The notes beneath the pieces are model-generated. The model worked only from the letters and a program-made list of their open reading frames with translations. It did no database searches and was not told the DNA's origin. The translations under genes and the position numbers were made by a program. Below, piece after piece: positions 16,371-25,117 of a stretch of 64,000 nucleotides of DNA. The stretch is taken from positions 248,001-312,000 of the forward strand of contig SCUB01000023.1 in NCBI GenBank assembly GCA_004297465.1. The letters are read 5' to 3'. The DNA is from Xanthobacteraceae bacterium (lineage in GTDB: Bacteria > Pseudomonadota > Alphaproteobacteria > Rhizobiales > Xanthobacteraceae). Every line of letters begins with the position of its first letter. The first letter of the stretch is position 1.

Positions 16371-17564
16371 ATGACCCCGCGTCCCGCTCAAGCCCCGCAC
16401 CACCCGGCTCTCGTCATCCTGATCCTCTCGCTCGGCGGCGCCGTCGGACTGGGGATCTGCCGCTTCGCCTATGCGCTGGTGCTGCCCGACATGCGCGCCG
16501 ATCTCGGCTGGAACTACGCCGAGGCCGGCTTCATGAACACCGTCAACGCCGCCGGCTACCTCGCCGGCGCCATGGCGGCGTCGGCCGCGATCCGCCGCAT
16601 CGGGCTGTTCGGCGCGGTGGTGTGGGGAACGCTGATCTGCGTGGCTGCGCTGTTTGCCTCCGGCGGCTCCGGCAACTTCGTGGTTCTGAGCGCGGCGCGG
16701 GCGCTGGCCGGCTTCGGCGCGGCGCTGGCGTTCGTCGGCGGCGGCACGCTGGCGGCCCGCATCGCCCAGGTCGACGCGCGGCGCTCGTCGCTGCTGCTGG
16801 GGCTGTTCTACACCGGACCCAGCACCGGCATCATGGTTTCCGGGCTTTTGACGCCGGCGCTCCTGGAACGGCTCGGGCCGGGCTCATGGTGGATCATCTG
16901 GCTGGTGCTGGCCGCGATCTCGGCCGCGGCCTGCGCGCTGTTGCCGTTCGCCCGCACGGCGACGGCGCAGCCGGCCGCCGACGCGCCGGCATCGGCGGTG
17001 CGGATGGCGCCGTTCCTGCCGATCCTGACCAGCTATTTCCTGTTCGGCGCCGGCTACATCGCCTACATGACCTTCATGATCGCCTGGGTGCGCGATGCCG
17101 GCGGCGGCGCGCTGGCGCAGAGCGTGTTCTGGTGCCTGATCGGCGTCGGCGCGTTCGCCTCGCCGTGGACCTGGAGCGGCATGCTCGGCCGCGTCAGAAG
17201 CGGGCGCGGCACGGCGCTTCTCAACGCGGTGACGGTCATCGGCGCCGTGCTGCCGCTGATCGACACCTCGCCGCTGATGCTGGGGCTGTCAGCGATGGTG
17301 TTCGGCAACGCCTTCTTCGCGGTGGTAACCTCGACCACCGCGTTCATACGCCATAATTTCGCGTTCGAGGCCTGGCCGAAAGCGATCGCCATCATGACCA
17401 TCGCCTTCAGCATCGGCCAGACGCTGGGCCCGGTGCTGATCGGCGCCATCACCGACGCGGTCGGCAGCCTGTCAGCGGCGCTGATGGTGTCGGCGGCGAT
17501 GCTGGGCGCCGGCGTGATCGCCGCCGCGTTCCAGCGCGCGCTCAGATCCGATCCCGCGGTATAA
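16371..17564 (+). CDS. MFS transporter, YbfB/YjiJ family
   Basis: A 397-residue inner membrane transporter with about 12 transmembrane helices in two halves. The first helix contains GGAVGLGICRFAYALVLPDM, the signature start of the YbfB/YjiJ subfamily; the inter-domain loop is near residues 200-215. Substrates of this subgroup are not established. The ATG at 16371 is chosen because it places the first helix about 20 residues in; an upstream extension would be antisense to the leuB promoter region. It converges on the molybdoenzyme gene with only 3 bp between stops. No regulator is adjacent. Confidence 0.85.
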   Translation: MTPRPAQAPHHPALVILILSLGGAVGLGICRFAYALVLPDMRADLGWNYAEAGFMNTVNAAGYLAGAMAASAAIRRIGLFGAVVWGTLICVAALFASGGSGNFVVLSAARALAGFGAALAFVGGGTLAARIAQVDARRSSLLLGLFYTGPSTGIMVSGLLTPALLERLGPGSWWIIWLVLAAISAAACALLPFARTATAQPAADAPASAVRMAPFLPILTSYFLFGAGYIAYMTFMIAWVRDAGGGALAQSVFWCLIGVGAFASPWTWSGMLGRVRSGRGTALLNAVTVIGAVLPLIDTSPLMLGLSAMVFGNAFFAVVTSTTAFIRHNFAFEAWPKAIAIMTIAFSIGQTLGPVLIGAITDAVGSLSAALMVSAAMLGAGVIAAAFQRALRSDPAV

Positions 17565-17567
17565 GTT

Positions 17568-18344
17568 TTACAGCCCGCTGAACCAGTTGTAGCCCTGGTT
17601 CTCCCAGTAGCCGCCGCGGTCCTGGTTGGTGACCTCCATCGCCACCACGTATTTCGGATTCTTGAAGCCGAGCTTGGTCGGCATGCGGATCTTCATCGGG
17701 AAGCCGTAGGCGCGCGGCAGGATCTCGTTGTCGAACCGGAACGTCATCTGGGTCTGCGGATGCAGCGCGGTCGCCATGTCGATGGTGTTGGAATAGCCCT
17801 CGGCGCAGCGGAACCAGACGTATCTGGCGCGGGTGTCGGCACCGACGCGGGCGAGGAATTCGCTCAGCCGCACCCCGGTCCAGCTTCCGATCGCGCTCCA
17901 GCCCTCAACGCAGATGTGGCGGGTGATCTGCTTTTCCTGCGGCAGCGCGTAGAGCTGGTCGAGCGTCCACGGCCGGTTGTTGGCCACCATCCCGCCGACC
18001 GACAGTTTGTAATCGGCGGGATCGACCTCGGGGGCTTCATCGAGATTGTAATAGGCGTTGAACGGGAACGGCCGCGTGATCGCGCTTTCCGGATAGGTTT
18101 GCGCCAGCAAGCCGCGCTTGAGCAGCACGGCCTGCGCGCAGTCGTTGAACCGCGAGATCTGGCGCAGCACCTTCTCGGCCGAGACGCCGTCGGTGATGTC
18201 GCAGCCGGTGAGGAAGGTGAGCGCGCCGAGGCTGGCCGCGCCCTTGAGAAAACCGCGGCGCGCCGGATCGGGCAATAGCTTCGCCGCGTCCTTGATGAGC
18301 AGGTTCTTGTCGACGCCGGGAATGACATGCGGTGCGCGGGCCAT
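17568..18344 (-). CDS. Sulfite-oxidase-family molybdopterin oxidoreductase (MsrP-like)
   Basis: A 258-residue molybdenum-cofactor enzyme of the SUOX/YedY fold. It carries a twin-arginine export signal (R29-R30-G-F-L-K, then a hydrophobic stretch) that runs into a lipobox-like LTGC at C48, so it could be Tat-exported and perhaps lipidated. C145 in HICVEGWSAIGSW is the expected molybdenum thiolate ligand, and the C-terminal FPMKIRMPTKLGFKNPKY is typical of the family. MsrP relatives repair oxidised methionine in periplasmic proteins; others oxidise sulfite, so the substrate is open. The cytochrome b gene starts upstream on the same strand with a 10-bp gap and is the likely electron partner. Confidence 0.87.
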   Translation of the reverse strand: MARAPHVIPGVDKNLLIKDAAKLLPDPARRGFLKGAASLGALTFLTGCDITDGVSAEKVLRQISRFNDCAQAVLLKRGLLAQTYPESAITRPFPFNAYYNLDEAPEVDPADYKLSVGGMVANNRPWTLDQLYALPQEKQITRHICVEGWSAIGSWTGVRLSEFLARVGADTRARYVWFRCAEGYSNTIDMATALHPQTQMTFRFDNEILPRAYGFPMKIRMPTKLGFKNPKYVVAMEVTNQDRGGYWENQGYNWFSGL

Positions 18345-18354
18345 GGATCGCTCC

Positions 18355-18993
18355 CTAGCGGCCGGTGATCATGGCGCGCAGGCTTCTCGGCACCAGCAGC
18401 GCCATGACGACGTGGATGAAGACGAAGGCGACGATCGCCGCCATGCAGGCGAAATGGACGTAGCGCGCGGCCTCGTAGCCGCCGAACAGCGCGGTGAGTT
18501 CCTGCAACTGCACCGGCTTCCAGATCGACAGCCCCGACAGCACCACCACGACGCCGACCACCATGATGCCGGCATAGAGCAGCCGCTGCACCGCGTTGTA
18601 GACGGCGAGGTCGTCGTGGGAGAGATGTCCGGTGAGCGCGGCCTTGACGTCGGCGATGACGGCGCGCGGACTGATGGGCAGAAGCTTGTGGCGGAACCGG
18701 CCGGTGACGAAGCCGAGCGTCAGGTAGACCAGGCCGTTGACGGCGAGCAGCCACATCGCCGCGAAATGCCACATGAGCGCGCCGCCGAGCCAGCCGCCGA
18801 GCGTGATGGCTTCGGGAAACTCGAAGCCGAACAGCGGCGAGGCGTTGTAGACGCGCCAGCCCGAGGTGACCATCAGCGCCATGGCGACGACATTGACCCA
18901 GTGGGCGATGCGCACCCACAGCGGATGGACGAGGGGAGCGGCGGTCCGCCCGATCGGCGGCGCGTCATGCGTATGCAGGGCCTCGGCGTTCAT
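18355..18993 (-). CDS. Cytochrome b561/Ni-hydrogenase-type membrane cytochrome b
   Basis: A 212-residue integral membrane protein with four to five transmembrane helices and histidines placed to bind b-type haem. They include HPLWVRIAHWVNVVAM (about residues 23-38), MWHFAAMWLLAV (about 74-85) and YVHFACMAAIVAFVFIHVVM (about 178-197). It resembles the cytochrome b family that serves hydrogenases and formate dehydrogenases, not the MsrQ/YedZ heme protein usually paired with MsrP. It precedes the molybdoenzyme gene on the same strand with a 10-bp gap, so it probably passes electrons between the quinone pool and that periplasmic enzyme. Confidence 0.87.
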   Translation of the reverse strand: MNAEALHTHDAPPIGRTAAPLVHPLWVRIAHWVNVVAMALMVTSGWRVYNASPLFGFEFPEAITLGGWLGGALMWHFAAMWLLAVNGLVYLTLGFVTGRFRHKLLPISPRAVIADVKAALTGHLSHDDLAVYNAVQRLLYAGIMVVGVVVVLSGLSIWKPVQLQELTALFGGYEAARYVHFACMAAIVAFVFIHVVMALLVPRSLRAMITGR

Positions 18994-19153
18994 CTTGAAT
19001 AATTCCTGCCCGGTGGGGTTTCGCGTCTATCTAGCTACGCCGCAAACGCGGTGGAGGTGATGGCCCGGATACCCCTGGCCTCATCAGATTGTCGTGATCG
19101 GGCCGCCGGGCGGGCCGAGAGGTCCGGCGTCGCGCGGCGGCCCGTGGCGCCGG

Positions 19154-19405
19154 TTATTTCGGCGTGCCGGTCTTGTCGTCCATTGCGCCCTTCGTGGCGT
19201 CGGGCGCCATCTTGTTGGTGTCCTGCATCTTGTTGTTCTGCATCTTGGTATCTTGCGTCGTGGTGTCCTTCATCATCTTGTTGTCTTGCATCTTGTTGTC
19301 TTGCATTTTGTTGTCCTGCATCGTCTGCGCGCGCGCCAGGGTGGGCGCGGCGGCGGCGATCAGGGCGGCAACGGCGACGGAAAACAAAGCGAAGCGCTGG
19401 GACAT
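19154..19405 (-). CDS. Secreted pentapeptide MxKDx-type repeat protein
   Basis: An 83-residue protein with a signal peptide (MSQRFALFSVAVAALIAAAA, cleavage near ARA-Q). The rest is almost wholly made of five-residue units of the form MQDNK and variants (MMKDT, TQDTK, MQNNK). This matches the small family described as pentapeptide MXKDX repeat proteins, whose function is unknown. Methionine, lysine, aspartate and asparagine dominate, in sharp contrast to the alanine/arginine-rich proteome around it. The gene stands alone between the cytochrome b gene and matB; no partner is evident. Confidence 0.8.
   Translation of the reverse strand: MSQRFALFSVAVAALIAAAAPTLARAQTMQDNKMQDNKMQDNKMMKDTTTQDTKMQNNKMQDTNKMAPDATKGAMDDKTGTPK
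19211..19323 (-). repeat. 15-bp tandem repeats encoding MQDNK units
   Basis: Read on the minus strand, the unit ATGCAAGACAACAAG recurs with small changes about seven times, three of them back to back (about 19277-19323). The lower G+C and codon repetition show recent slippage-type expansion within the secreted repeat protein gene. Confidence 0.8.
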
Positions 19406-19645
19406 CTGGATCTCCTAAATGAATCATGGCGACAGGCGCCGGGGAGGGTTGGCGTTCTCTCGACGCCGGCATCCGTTGTTCGCCGTGGCAAGCAAGGCCC
19501 GATGCCGGTATGGGCCAAGCTACGCGGGCAAGACACAATGGGTTCACTTGCAGGGGTGGACTTGACGGCCTCGTGAAAGCGAAATCTTGATCTCGTCGCG
19601 CCGAGCGTTCATGAACCCTTTCGGGAGCACCTGGGGGGCACGTCC

Positions 19646-21163
19646 ATGAACGCCAACATCTTCGCCCGCCTGTTCGAGCCGCTCGATGAGCCGGAGCGGC
19701 TCGCCATCGAAACCGCCGACGGCGCGCGCATCAGCTACGGCGATCTTGTCGCGCTCACCGGACGGCTCGCCAACGCGCTTGGCGCGCGCGGCGTCCAGCC
19801 CGGCGACCGGGTCGCGGTGCAGGTGGAGAAGTCGGTGCCGGCGCTGGCGCTGTATCTCGCCTGCGCGCGCGCCGGCGCGGTGTATCTGCCGCTCAACACC
19901 GCCTACACGCTCAACGAACTGGCCTATTTCGTCTCCGACGCCGGGCCGCGCCTGATCGTGTGCGATCCGGCGGCAAGCGAGGGCGTGCGCGGGCTCGCCG
20001 CGCCGCTCAACGCCCATGTCGACACGCTCGATGCCGACGGCCGCGGCTCGCTGATGGAAGCCGCCGTCGCGATGCCGGCGGACTTTGCCACCGTGCCGCG
20101 CGCCGGCGGTGATCTGGCCGCCATCCTCTACACCTCGGGCACAACCGGGCGCTCCAAGGGCGCGATGCTGACCCACGCCAACCTCGTCTCCAACGCGCTC
20201 ACCCTGGTGGAGTGCTGGCGCTTTGACCGCAACGACGTGCTGATCCACGCGCTGCCGATCTATCACACCCACGGCCTGTTCGTGGCCAGCAACGTCACCC
20301 TGTTCGCGCGCGCGGCGATGATCTTCCTCGCCAAATTCGATCCGGCGCGGGTGCTTGGCCTGATGGGGCGCGCCACCGCGCTGATGGGCGTGCCGACCCA
20401 TTACGTGCGGCTGTTGCGAGAGCCCGGCCTCAGCCGCGAAGCCGTCAGGGCCATGCGCGTGTTCATCTCCGGTTCGGCGCCGCTGTTGGCCGACACCCAC
20501 CGCGAATGGGCCGAGCGCACCGGCCATGCCATTCTCGAACGCTACGGCATGACCGAGACCGGCATGAACACCTCGAACCCTTACGACGGCGCGCGCGTCG
20601 CCGGCACGGTGGGGCCGGCGCTGCCCGGCGTCGCCGTCCGCGTCACCGATCCCGACACCGGCCGCGTATTGGCGCGCGACACCATCGGCATGATCGAGGT
20701 AAAGGGCCCCAACGTGTTTTCCGGCTACTGGCGCATGCCGGAGAAGACCAGGGCCGAGTTCCGCGCCGACGGCTTCTTCATCACCGGCGATCTCGGCAAG
20801 ATCGACGCGGCCGGCTACGTCCACATCCTCGGCCGTGGCAAGGACCTCATCATCAGCGGCGGCTTCAACGTCTATCCCAAGGAGGTCGAGGGCGAGATCG
20901 ACGCCATTCCCGGCGTGGTGGAGTCGGCGGTGATCGGCGTGCCGCATCCCGACTTCGGCGAGGGCGTCACCGCCGTGGTGGTGCGCGACAAGGCCGCGCG
21001 GCTCGACGAGGCCGGCGTGATGGCCGCGCTCGAAGACCGGCTCGCCCGCTTCAAGCAGCCCAAGCGCGTGATCTTCGTCGACGATCTGCCGCGCAACACC
21101 ATGGGCAAGGTGCAGAAGAACGTGCTGCGCGACAGCTATGCCGCGCTCTACGCGGACGGTTGA
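19646..21163 (+). CDS. matB: Malonyl-CoA synthetase-like AMP-forming ligase (MatB)
   Basis: A 505-residue member of the acyl-adenylate-forming superfamily. It shows the P-loop YTSGTTGRSKGAML (about residues 167-180), GMTETGMNTSNPY (about 305-317), the GDLGKID hinge region and the C-terminal PRNTMGKVQKN with the catalytic lysine. The N terminus MNANIFARLF, the overall length and the NTSNPYDGAR segment match malonyl-CoA synthetases of Rhodopseudomonas and Rhizobium, so activation of malonate (or methylmalonate) is the best call. No malonyl-CoA decarboxylase or malonate carrier is adjacent; the convergent TauE/SafE-type permease (21165) is next door but need not be related. Confidence 0.82.
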   Translation: MNANIFARLFEPLDEPERLAIETADGARISYGDLVALTGRLANALGARGVQPGDRVAVQVEKSVPALALYLACARAGAVYLPLNTAYTLNELAYFVSDAGPRLIVCDPAASEGVRGLAAPLNAHVDTLDADGRGSLMEAAVAMPADFATVPRAGGDLAAILYTSGTTGRSKGAMLTHANLVSNALTLVECWRFDRNDVLIHALPIYHTHGLFVASNVTLFARAAMIFLAKFDPARVLGLMGRATALMGVPTHYVRLLREPGLSREAVRAMRVFISGSAPLLADTHREWAERTGHAILERYGMTETGMNTSNPYDGARVAGTVGPALPGVAVRVTDPDTGRVLARDTIGMIEVKGPNVFSGYWRMPEKTRAEFRADGFFITGDLGKIDAAGYVHILGRGKDLIISGGFNVYPKEVEGEIDAIPGVVESAVIGVPHPDFGEGVTAVVVRDKAARLDEAGVMAALEDRLARFKQPKRVIFVDDLPRNTMGKVQKNVLRDSYAALYADG

Positions 21164-21164
21164 G

Positions 21165-22031
21165 CTAGCGCAGCGCGCCCGCCGCCAGGCTGACCGCGAA
21201 GCGCGCGCACACCAGCACCAGGAACAGGCCGAACGCCACCTCGAGCCGCCGCTTCGACAGCGCGTGGGCGAGTTTGACGCCGAGCGGCGCGGTCAGCATG
21301 CTGGCCGGCATCACCACCAGCGCGCCGATCAGCGACACGTAGCCGAGCGCGAACGGAAACTGCAGCGCCACGACCTGCGGCAGCTCCGCCGCCTTGGGCC
21401 AGCCGGCGTAGATGTAGCCGAGCGCGCCGGGAATCGAGATCAGCACGCCAAGGCCCGACGAGGTCGCCACCGCCTGATGGATCGGGCGGCCATAGAACGT
21501 CATCAGGAGGTTCGACAATTGCCCGCCGCCGATGCCCATCAGCGTCGACAGGACGCCGATGGCGAGCCCGTAGAGCTTCATCAGGGGTCCGCGCGGAAAA
21601 TCCTCGGCGATGCGCCACGACTCGCGCCCGAACAGCAGGCGGACCGCCGAGACGCCCGCCACCACCACGAACACCAGCTTGAACAGGAATTCCGGCGCGA
21701 CCCGCGCGATCAGGCTGCCGAGCGCGACGCCGGCCACCACCGGGATCGCCCATTGCCGCAGCACGCTGGCGTCGACCGCGCCGCGCGCGCGGTGGGCGCG
21801 GTAGGAGCGGATTGAAGTAGGAATGATAATCGCAAGCGATGTGCCGACGCACAGCGGCATGCGCGCCTCCAGCGGCACGCCCACAAGCTGAAAAAGCTCG
21901 TAAAGCACCGGCACCAGGATGGCGCCGCCGCCGACGCCGAACACCCCGGCCAGCACGCCGGTCACGGCGCCCGCCACCATCAGCGCGCCCGCCAGCCAGA
22001 TCAGGTCGGCCAGGCTCAGTCCGACGCTCAT
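21165..22031 (-). CDS. TauE/SafE family sulfite/sulfonate-type permease
   Basis: A 288-residue integral membrane protein with about eight hydrophobic segments in two repeats, typical of the TauE/SafE (DUF81) family of organo-anion and sulfite exporters. Family signatures are VLAGVFGVGGGAILVPVLY (about residues 27-45) near the N terminus and IGVLSTLMGIGGGQLSNLLM (about 155-174) at the second repeat. The substrate is not deducible. It is convergent with matB, stops one base apart, and its promoter side faces the sdh operon across a 384-bp gap. Confidence 0.87.
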   Translation of the reverse strand: MSVGLSLADLIWLAGALMVAGAVTGVLAGVFGVGGGAILVPVLYELFQLVGVPLEARMPLCVGTSLAIIIPTSIRSYRAHRARGAVDASVLRQWAIPVVAGVALGSLIARVAPEFLFKLVFVVVAGVSAVRLLFGRESWRIAEDFPRGPLMKLYGLAIGVLSTLMGIGGGQLSNLLMTFYGRPIHQAVATSSGLGVLISIPGALGYIYAGWPKAAELPQVVALQFPFALGYVSLIGALVVMPASMLTAPLGVKLAHALSKRRLEVAFGLFLVLVCARFAVSLAAGALR

Positions 22032-22415
22032 GCCAATCCGACCGGTTCCTATGGGTTTCGCTTAAAACTGGGTTTCGCCTAAAACGGCGGCCGTTTCCGC
22101 CCGGCCACGCTGGGCGGTCCGGCCCGGCCTTGTCAAGCAATCCGGCGCCGGCCGGGCCGGCGCCGGCCCGTCAGGTCAGGCTTGCGGACCGCAATTGACC
22201 GTTGCGCTCGCCCCACCTACTCCGTAAAGAGAAAACCGATGCCGGAGCCGTTCTCCGCCGGTCCGATCGGTCAAGTGCGCCGCCCCCCTCAGCCGGGCCA
22301 CGCCGGATCGAATGTCCTTCAAGGAAGGAACCGGTAAAACAGCGTGAACCGGCTTCGCGCGCGCCCCGCTTCACGTTGCCAGACCATCCGGTCGAACCTA
22401 GACATCCAGGATGCC
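22032..22415. other. Divergent intergenic region upstream of sdhC
   Basis: This 384-bp gap separates the TauE/SafE gene from sdhC and must hold both promoters. I see no convincing coding sequence. It contains a perfect GC-rich hairpin at 22142-22166 and no repeat of the mosaic type found elsewhere. No clear -35/-10 pair can be assigned by eye. Confidence 0.6.
22142..22166. repeat. Perfect 11-bp GC inverted repeat
   Basis: CCGGCGCCGGC (22142-22152) and GCCGGCGCCGG (22156-22166) are exact reverse complements with a three-base loop. There is no T-run on either side, so it is not a standard terminator. It lies about 110 bp ahead of the TauE/SafE start and 250 bp ahead of sdhC. Confidence 0.6.
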
Positions 22416-22814
22416 ATGACCAGCAGGATCGAGAGACCGCTTTCACCGCACCTTCAGGTGTATCGCTGGACGCTGACGATGGCGATGTCCGTCCTTCACC
22501 GCGCCACCGGCGCCGCGCTTTATGCCGGCACCATCCTGATGGCGTGGGGGCTGCTCGCCGCCGCCGCCGGTCCCACCGGCTTTGCCACCTTCAAGGCGTT
22601 CATCGGCAGCTGGTTCGGACTCCTCGTGCTGTTCGGCTACACCTGGGCGCTGGTCTATCACCTCTTGAGCGGCATCCGTCACCTGATCTGGGATCTTGGC
22701 TACGGCTTCGGCGCGCAGGAGCGTTTCGCGCTGTCGCGGCTCGCCGCGATCGGTTCGGTGGTTCTCACGCTGGCCATCTGGGTGGTCGGCTTCGCGGTGG
22801 GAGGCGTGCGATGA
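22416..22814 (+). CDS. sdhC: Succinate dehydrogenase cytochrome b556 subunit
   Basis: Membrane anchor subunit that binds haem b and the quinone site of complex II. The 132-residue protein has three transmembrane helices. The N-terminal RPLSPHLQVYRW and VLHRATGAALYAG signatures and HLLSGIRHLIWDLGYG (about 84-99, with the conserved histidines) are characteristic of alphaproteobacterial and mitochondrial SdhC. Start MTSRIERPL at 22416 is used; an upstream in-frame ATG adds 24 unlike residues. Its stop overlaps the sdhD start by four bases (ATGA), implying translational coupling. Confidence 0.95.
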   Translation: MTSRIERPLSPHLQVYRWTLTMAMSVLHRATGAALYAGTILMAWGLLAAAAGPTGFATFKAFIGSWFGLLVLFGYTWALVYHLLSGIRHLIWDLGYGFGAQERFALSRLAAIGSVVLTLAIWVVGFAVGGVR

Positions 22815-23206
22815 GCAAGGCATCCGGTCACATGCGCACGGATCTCGGCAAGGTGCGGTTCCGCGGCGCGGCGGGTTCTGGCACCGCGCATTTCTGGCAG
22901 CAGCGCGTCACCGCCGTCGGCATCGGGCTGCTCGCGATTCCGGTTCTGGTCATCATCGTCATGTTGCTCGGGCGCAATCACGCCGCCACCGTGCAGATCC
23001 TCGGCGCGCCGCTGGTCGCCATCCTGATGGCCCTGTTCGTGATCGCCAGCGCCTGGCACATGAAGCTCGGCATGCAGGTCATCATCGAGGACTACGTCCA
23101 CAACGAGAAACTGAAGCTGGCCGCCATCCTCGCGAACCAGTTCTTCTCCTTCGCGGTCGGCGTCGTGTCCCTTTACGCCATCCTGAAACTGACATCTGGA
23201 GTCTAA
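22811..23206 (+). CDS. sdhD: Succinate dehydrogenase membrane anchor subunit SdhD
   Basis: Second hydrophobic anchor of complex II. The 131-residue product has three transmembrane helices, the [15 protein letters not shown] start of the first helix, and the [18 protein letters not shown] stretch (about residues 79-96) with the haem-ligand histidine and the quinone-proximal aspartate/tyrosine. It begins inside the sdhC stop codon and ends 4 bp before sdhA, so the cluster is tightly coupled. Confidence 0.95.
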   Translation: MSKASGHMRTDLGKVRFRGAAGSGTAHFWQQRVTAVGIGLLAIPVLVIIVMLLGRNHAATVQILGAPLVAILMALFVIASAWHMKLGMQVIIEDYVHNEKLKLAAILANQFFSFAVGVVSLYAILKLTSGV

Positions 23207-23210
23207 GCGC

Positions 23211-25046
23211 ATGTCCGCGACCTCGGCGGCTAACGGCACGGCTGCGCCGTCCATCAATGGGCGCGCCTATCCGATCGAAGATCACCTGTACGACGTCGTG
23301 GTGGTGGGCGCCGGCGGCGCCGGCCTGCGCACCGTGGTCGGCTGCAGCGAGGCGGGCCTTCGCACCGCCTGCATCACCAAGGTGTTCCCGACCCGCTCGC
23401 ACACCGTCGCGGCGCAGGGCGGCATATCGGCCTCGCTCGGCAACATGGGCGAGGACGACTGGCGCTGGCACATGTACGACACCGTCAAGGGCTCGGACTG
23501 GCTCGGCGACCAGGACGCCATCGAATATCTGTGCCGCAACGCGCCCGCCGCCGTCTACGAACTCGAGCACTGGGGCGTGCCGTTCTCGCGCACCGAGGAA
23601 GGCAAGATCTACCAGCGTCCGTTCGGCGGCATGACCACGCATTACGGCAAGGGCACGGCGCAGCGCACCTGCGCCGCCGCCGACCGCACCGGCCACGCCA
23701 TGCTGCACACCATGTACGGCCAGTCGCTCAGGCAATCGGCGGAGTTCTTCGTCGAGTACTTCGCCATCGACCTCATCATGGACGAGGAAGGCGCCTGCCG
23801 CGGCGTCATCGCGCTCAAGCTCGACGACGGCACGCTGCACCGCTTCCGCGCCCAGACCACGGTGCTGGCGACCGGCGGCTATGGCCGCGCCTATTTCTCC
23901 TGCACCTCGGCCCACACCTGCACCGGCGACGGCGGCGGCATGGTGCTGCGCGCCGGCCTGCCGCTGCAGGACATGGAGTTCGTGCAGTTCCACCCCACCG
24001 GCATCTACGGCGCGGGCTGCCTGATCACCGAAGGCGCGCGCGGCGAGGGCGGCTATCTCGTCAACTCGCAGGGCGAGCGCTTCATGGAGCGCTACGCGCC
24101 TTCCGCCAAGGATCTGGCTTCGCGCGACGTGGTGTCGCGCGCCATGACCATCGAAATCCGCGAGGGCCGCGGCGTCGGCAAGAACAAGGACCACATCTAC
24201 CTGCACCTCGATCATCTCGATCCCAAGGTGCTGCACGAGCGCCTGCCCGGCATTTCGGAAAGCGCCAAGATCTTCTCCGGCGTCGATGTGACCCGCCAGC
24301 CGATCCCGGTGCTGCCGACCGTGCACTACAACATGGGCGGCATCCCGACCAATTATTACGGCGAGGTCGTTACCAAGAAGGACGGCAACCCGGACGCCGT
24401 GGTGCCCGGCCTGATGGCGGTGGGCGAAGCCGCCTGCGTCTCGGTGCACGGCGCCAACCGGCTCGGCTCCAACTCGCTGATCGACCTCGTGGTGTTCGGC
24501 CGCGCCGCCGCGCTGCGCTGCGCCGAGAAGCTGACGGCGGGCGCCAAGCAGCCCGACCTGCCGGGCAGCAACGCCGACATGGCGCTCGGCCGGCTCGATG
24601 GCTATCGCTTTGCCTCCGGCCCGACCCCGACCGCCGAGCTGCGCCTTTCCATGCAGAAGGTCATGCAGACCAACTGCGCCGTGTTCCGCACCGGCGAGGT
24701 TCTGGAAGAGGGCGTCAAGCTCATCAAGGCGGTTCATGACCGCGTCGGCGAGGCCAAGGTCAGCGACCGCTCGCTGGTGTGGAACTCCGACCTGGTCGAG
24801 ACGCTGGAATTCGACAACCTGATCGGCCAGGCCGTGGTGACCATGAACTCGGCGGCCAACCGCAAGGAAAGCCGCGGCGCCCACGCCCGCGAGGATTTCC
24901 CCAATCGCGACGACGCCAACTGGATGAAGCACACGCTGTCGTGGTGCGACGCCAAGGGCAACGTCACTCTTAATGACCGTCCGGTGCACACCTACACGCT
25001 AACCACCGACGTGCAGTATGTGGAACCCAAGGCGCGCGTTTACTAA
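23211..25046 (+). CDS. sdhA: Succinate dehydrogenase flavoprotein subunit
   Basis: Catalytic FAD subunit oxidising succinate to fumarate on the cytoplasmic face of the membrane. The 611-residue product has the FAD-binding [15 protein letters not shown] (about residues 30-44), the covalent-flavin histidine in [16 protein letters not shown], the active-site region [20 protein letters not shown] (by position about 262-281) and [15 protein letters not shown] near residue 415. N terminus and length match the alphaproteobacterial enzyme. It is the third gene of sdhCDAB. Covalent flavin attachment needs assembly factors; a DUF1674 (SDHAF4-like) gene lies at 53991-54209. Confidence 0.97.
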   Translation: MSATSAANGTAAPSINGRAYPIEDHLYDVVVVGAGGAGLRTVVGCSEAGLRTACITKVFPTRSHTVAAQGGISASLGNMGEDDWRWHMYDTVKGSDWLGDQDAIEYLCRNAPAAVYELEHWGVPFSRTEEGKIYQRPFGGMTTHYGKGTAQRTCAAADRTGHAMLHTMYGQSLRQSAEFFVEYFAIDLIMDEEGACRGVIALKLDDGTLHRFRAQTTVLATGGYGRAYFSCTSAHTCTGDGGGMVLRAGLPLQDMEFVQFHPTGIYGAGCLITEGARGEGGYLVNSQGERFMERYAPSAKDLASRDVVSRAMTIEIREGRGVGKNKDHIYLHLDHLDPKVLHERLPGISESAKIFSGVDVTRQPIPVLPTVHYNMGGIPTNYYGEVVTKKDGNPDAVVPGLMAVGEAACVSVHGANRLGSNSLIDLVVFGRAAALRCAEKLTAGAKQPDLPGSNADMALGRLDGYRFASGPTPTAELRLSMQKVMQTNCAVFRTGEVLEEGVKLIKAVHDRVGEAKVSDRSLVWNSDLVETLEFDNLIGQAVVTMNSAANRKESRGAHAREDFPNRDDANWMKHTLSWCDAKGNVTLNDRPVHTYTLTTDVQYVEPKARVY

Positions 25047-25117
25047 GGCGCGGATTGTGACAGGGCCGCCCGGCAGGTCCGGACGGCGAAAAGACACCAG
25101 CAAAAGGCACTGCGGCT

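Noticed and set aside
19211-19323. 15-bp tandem repeats considered as a CRISPR or iteron array
   Set aside because: They are in phase with codons of a secreted repeat protein and have no spacers.
19646-21163. MatB as part of a polyketide or malonate-use cluster
   Set aside because: No ketosynthase, malonyl-CoA decarboxylase, carrier or regulator is adjacent; it appears to stand alone.
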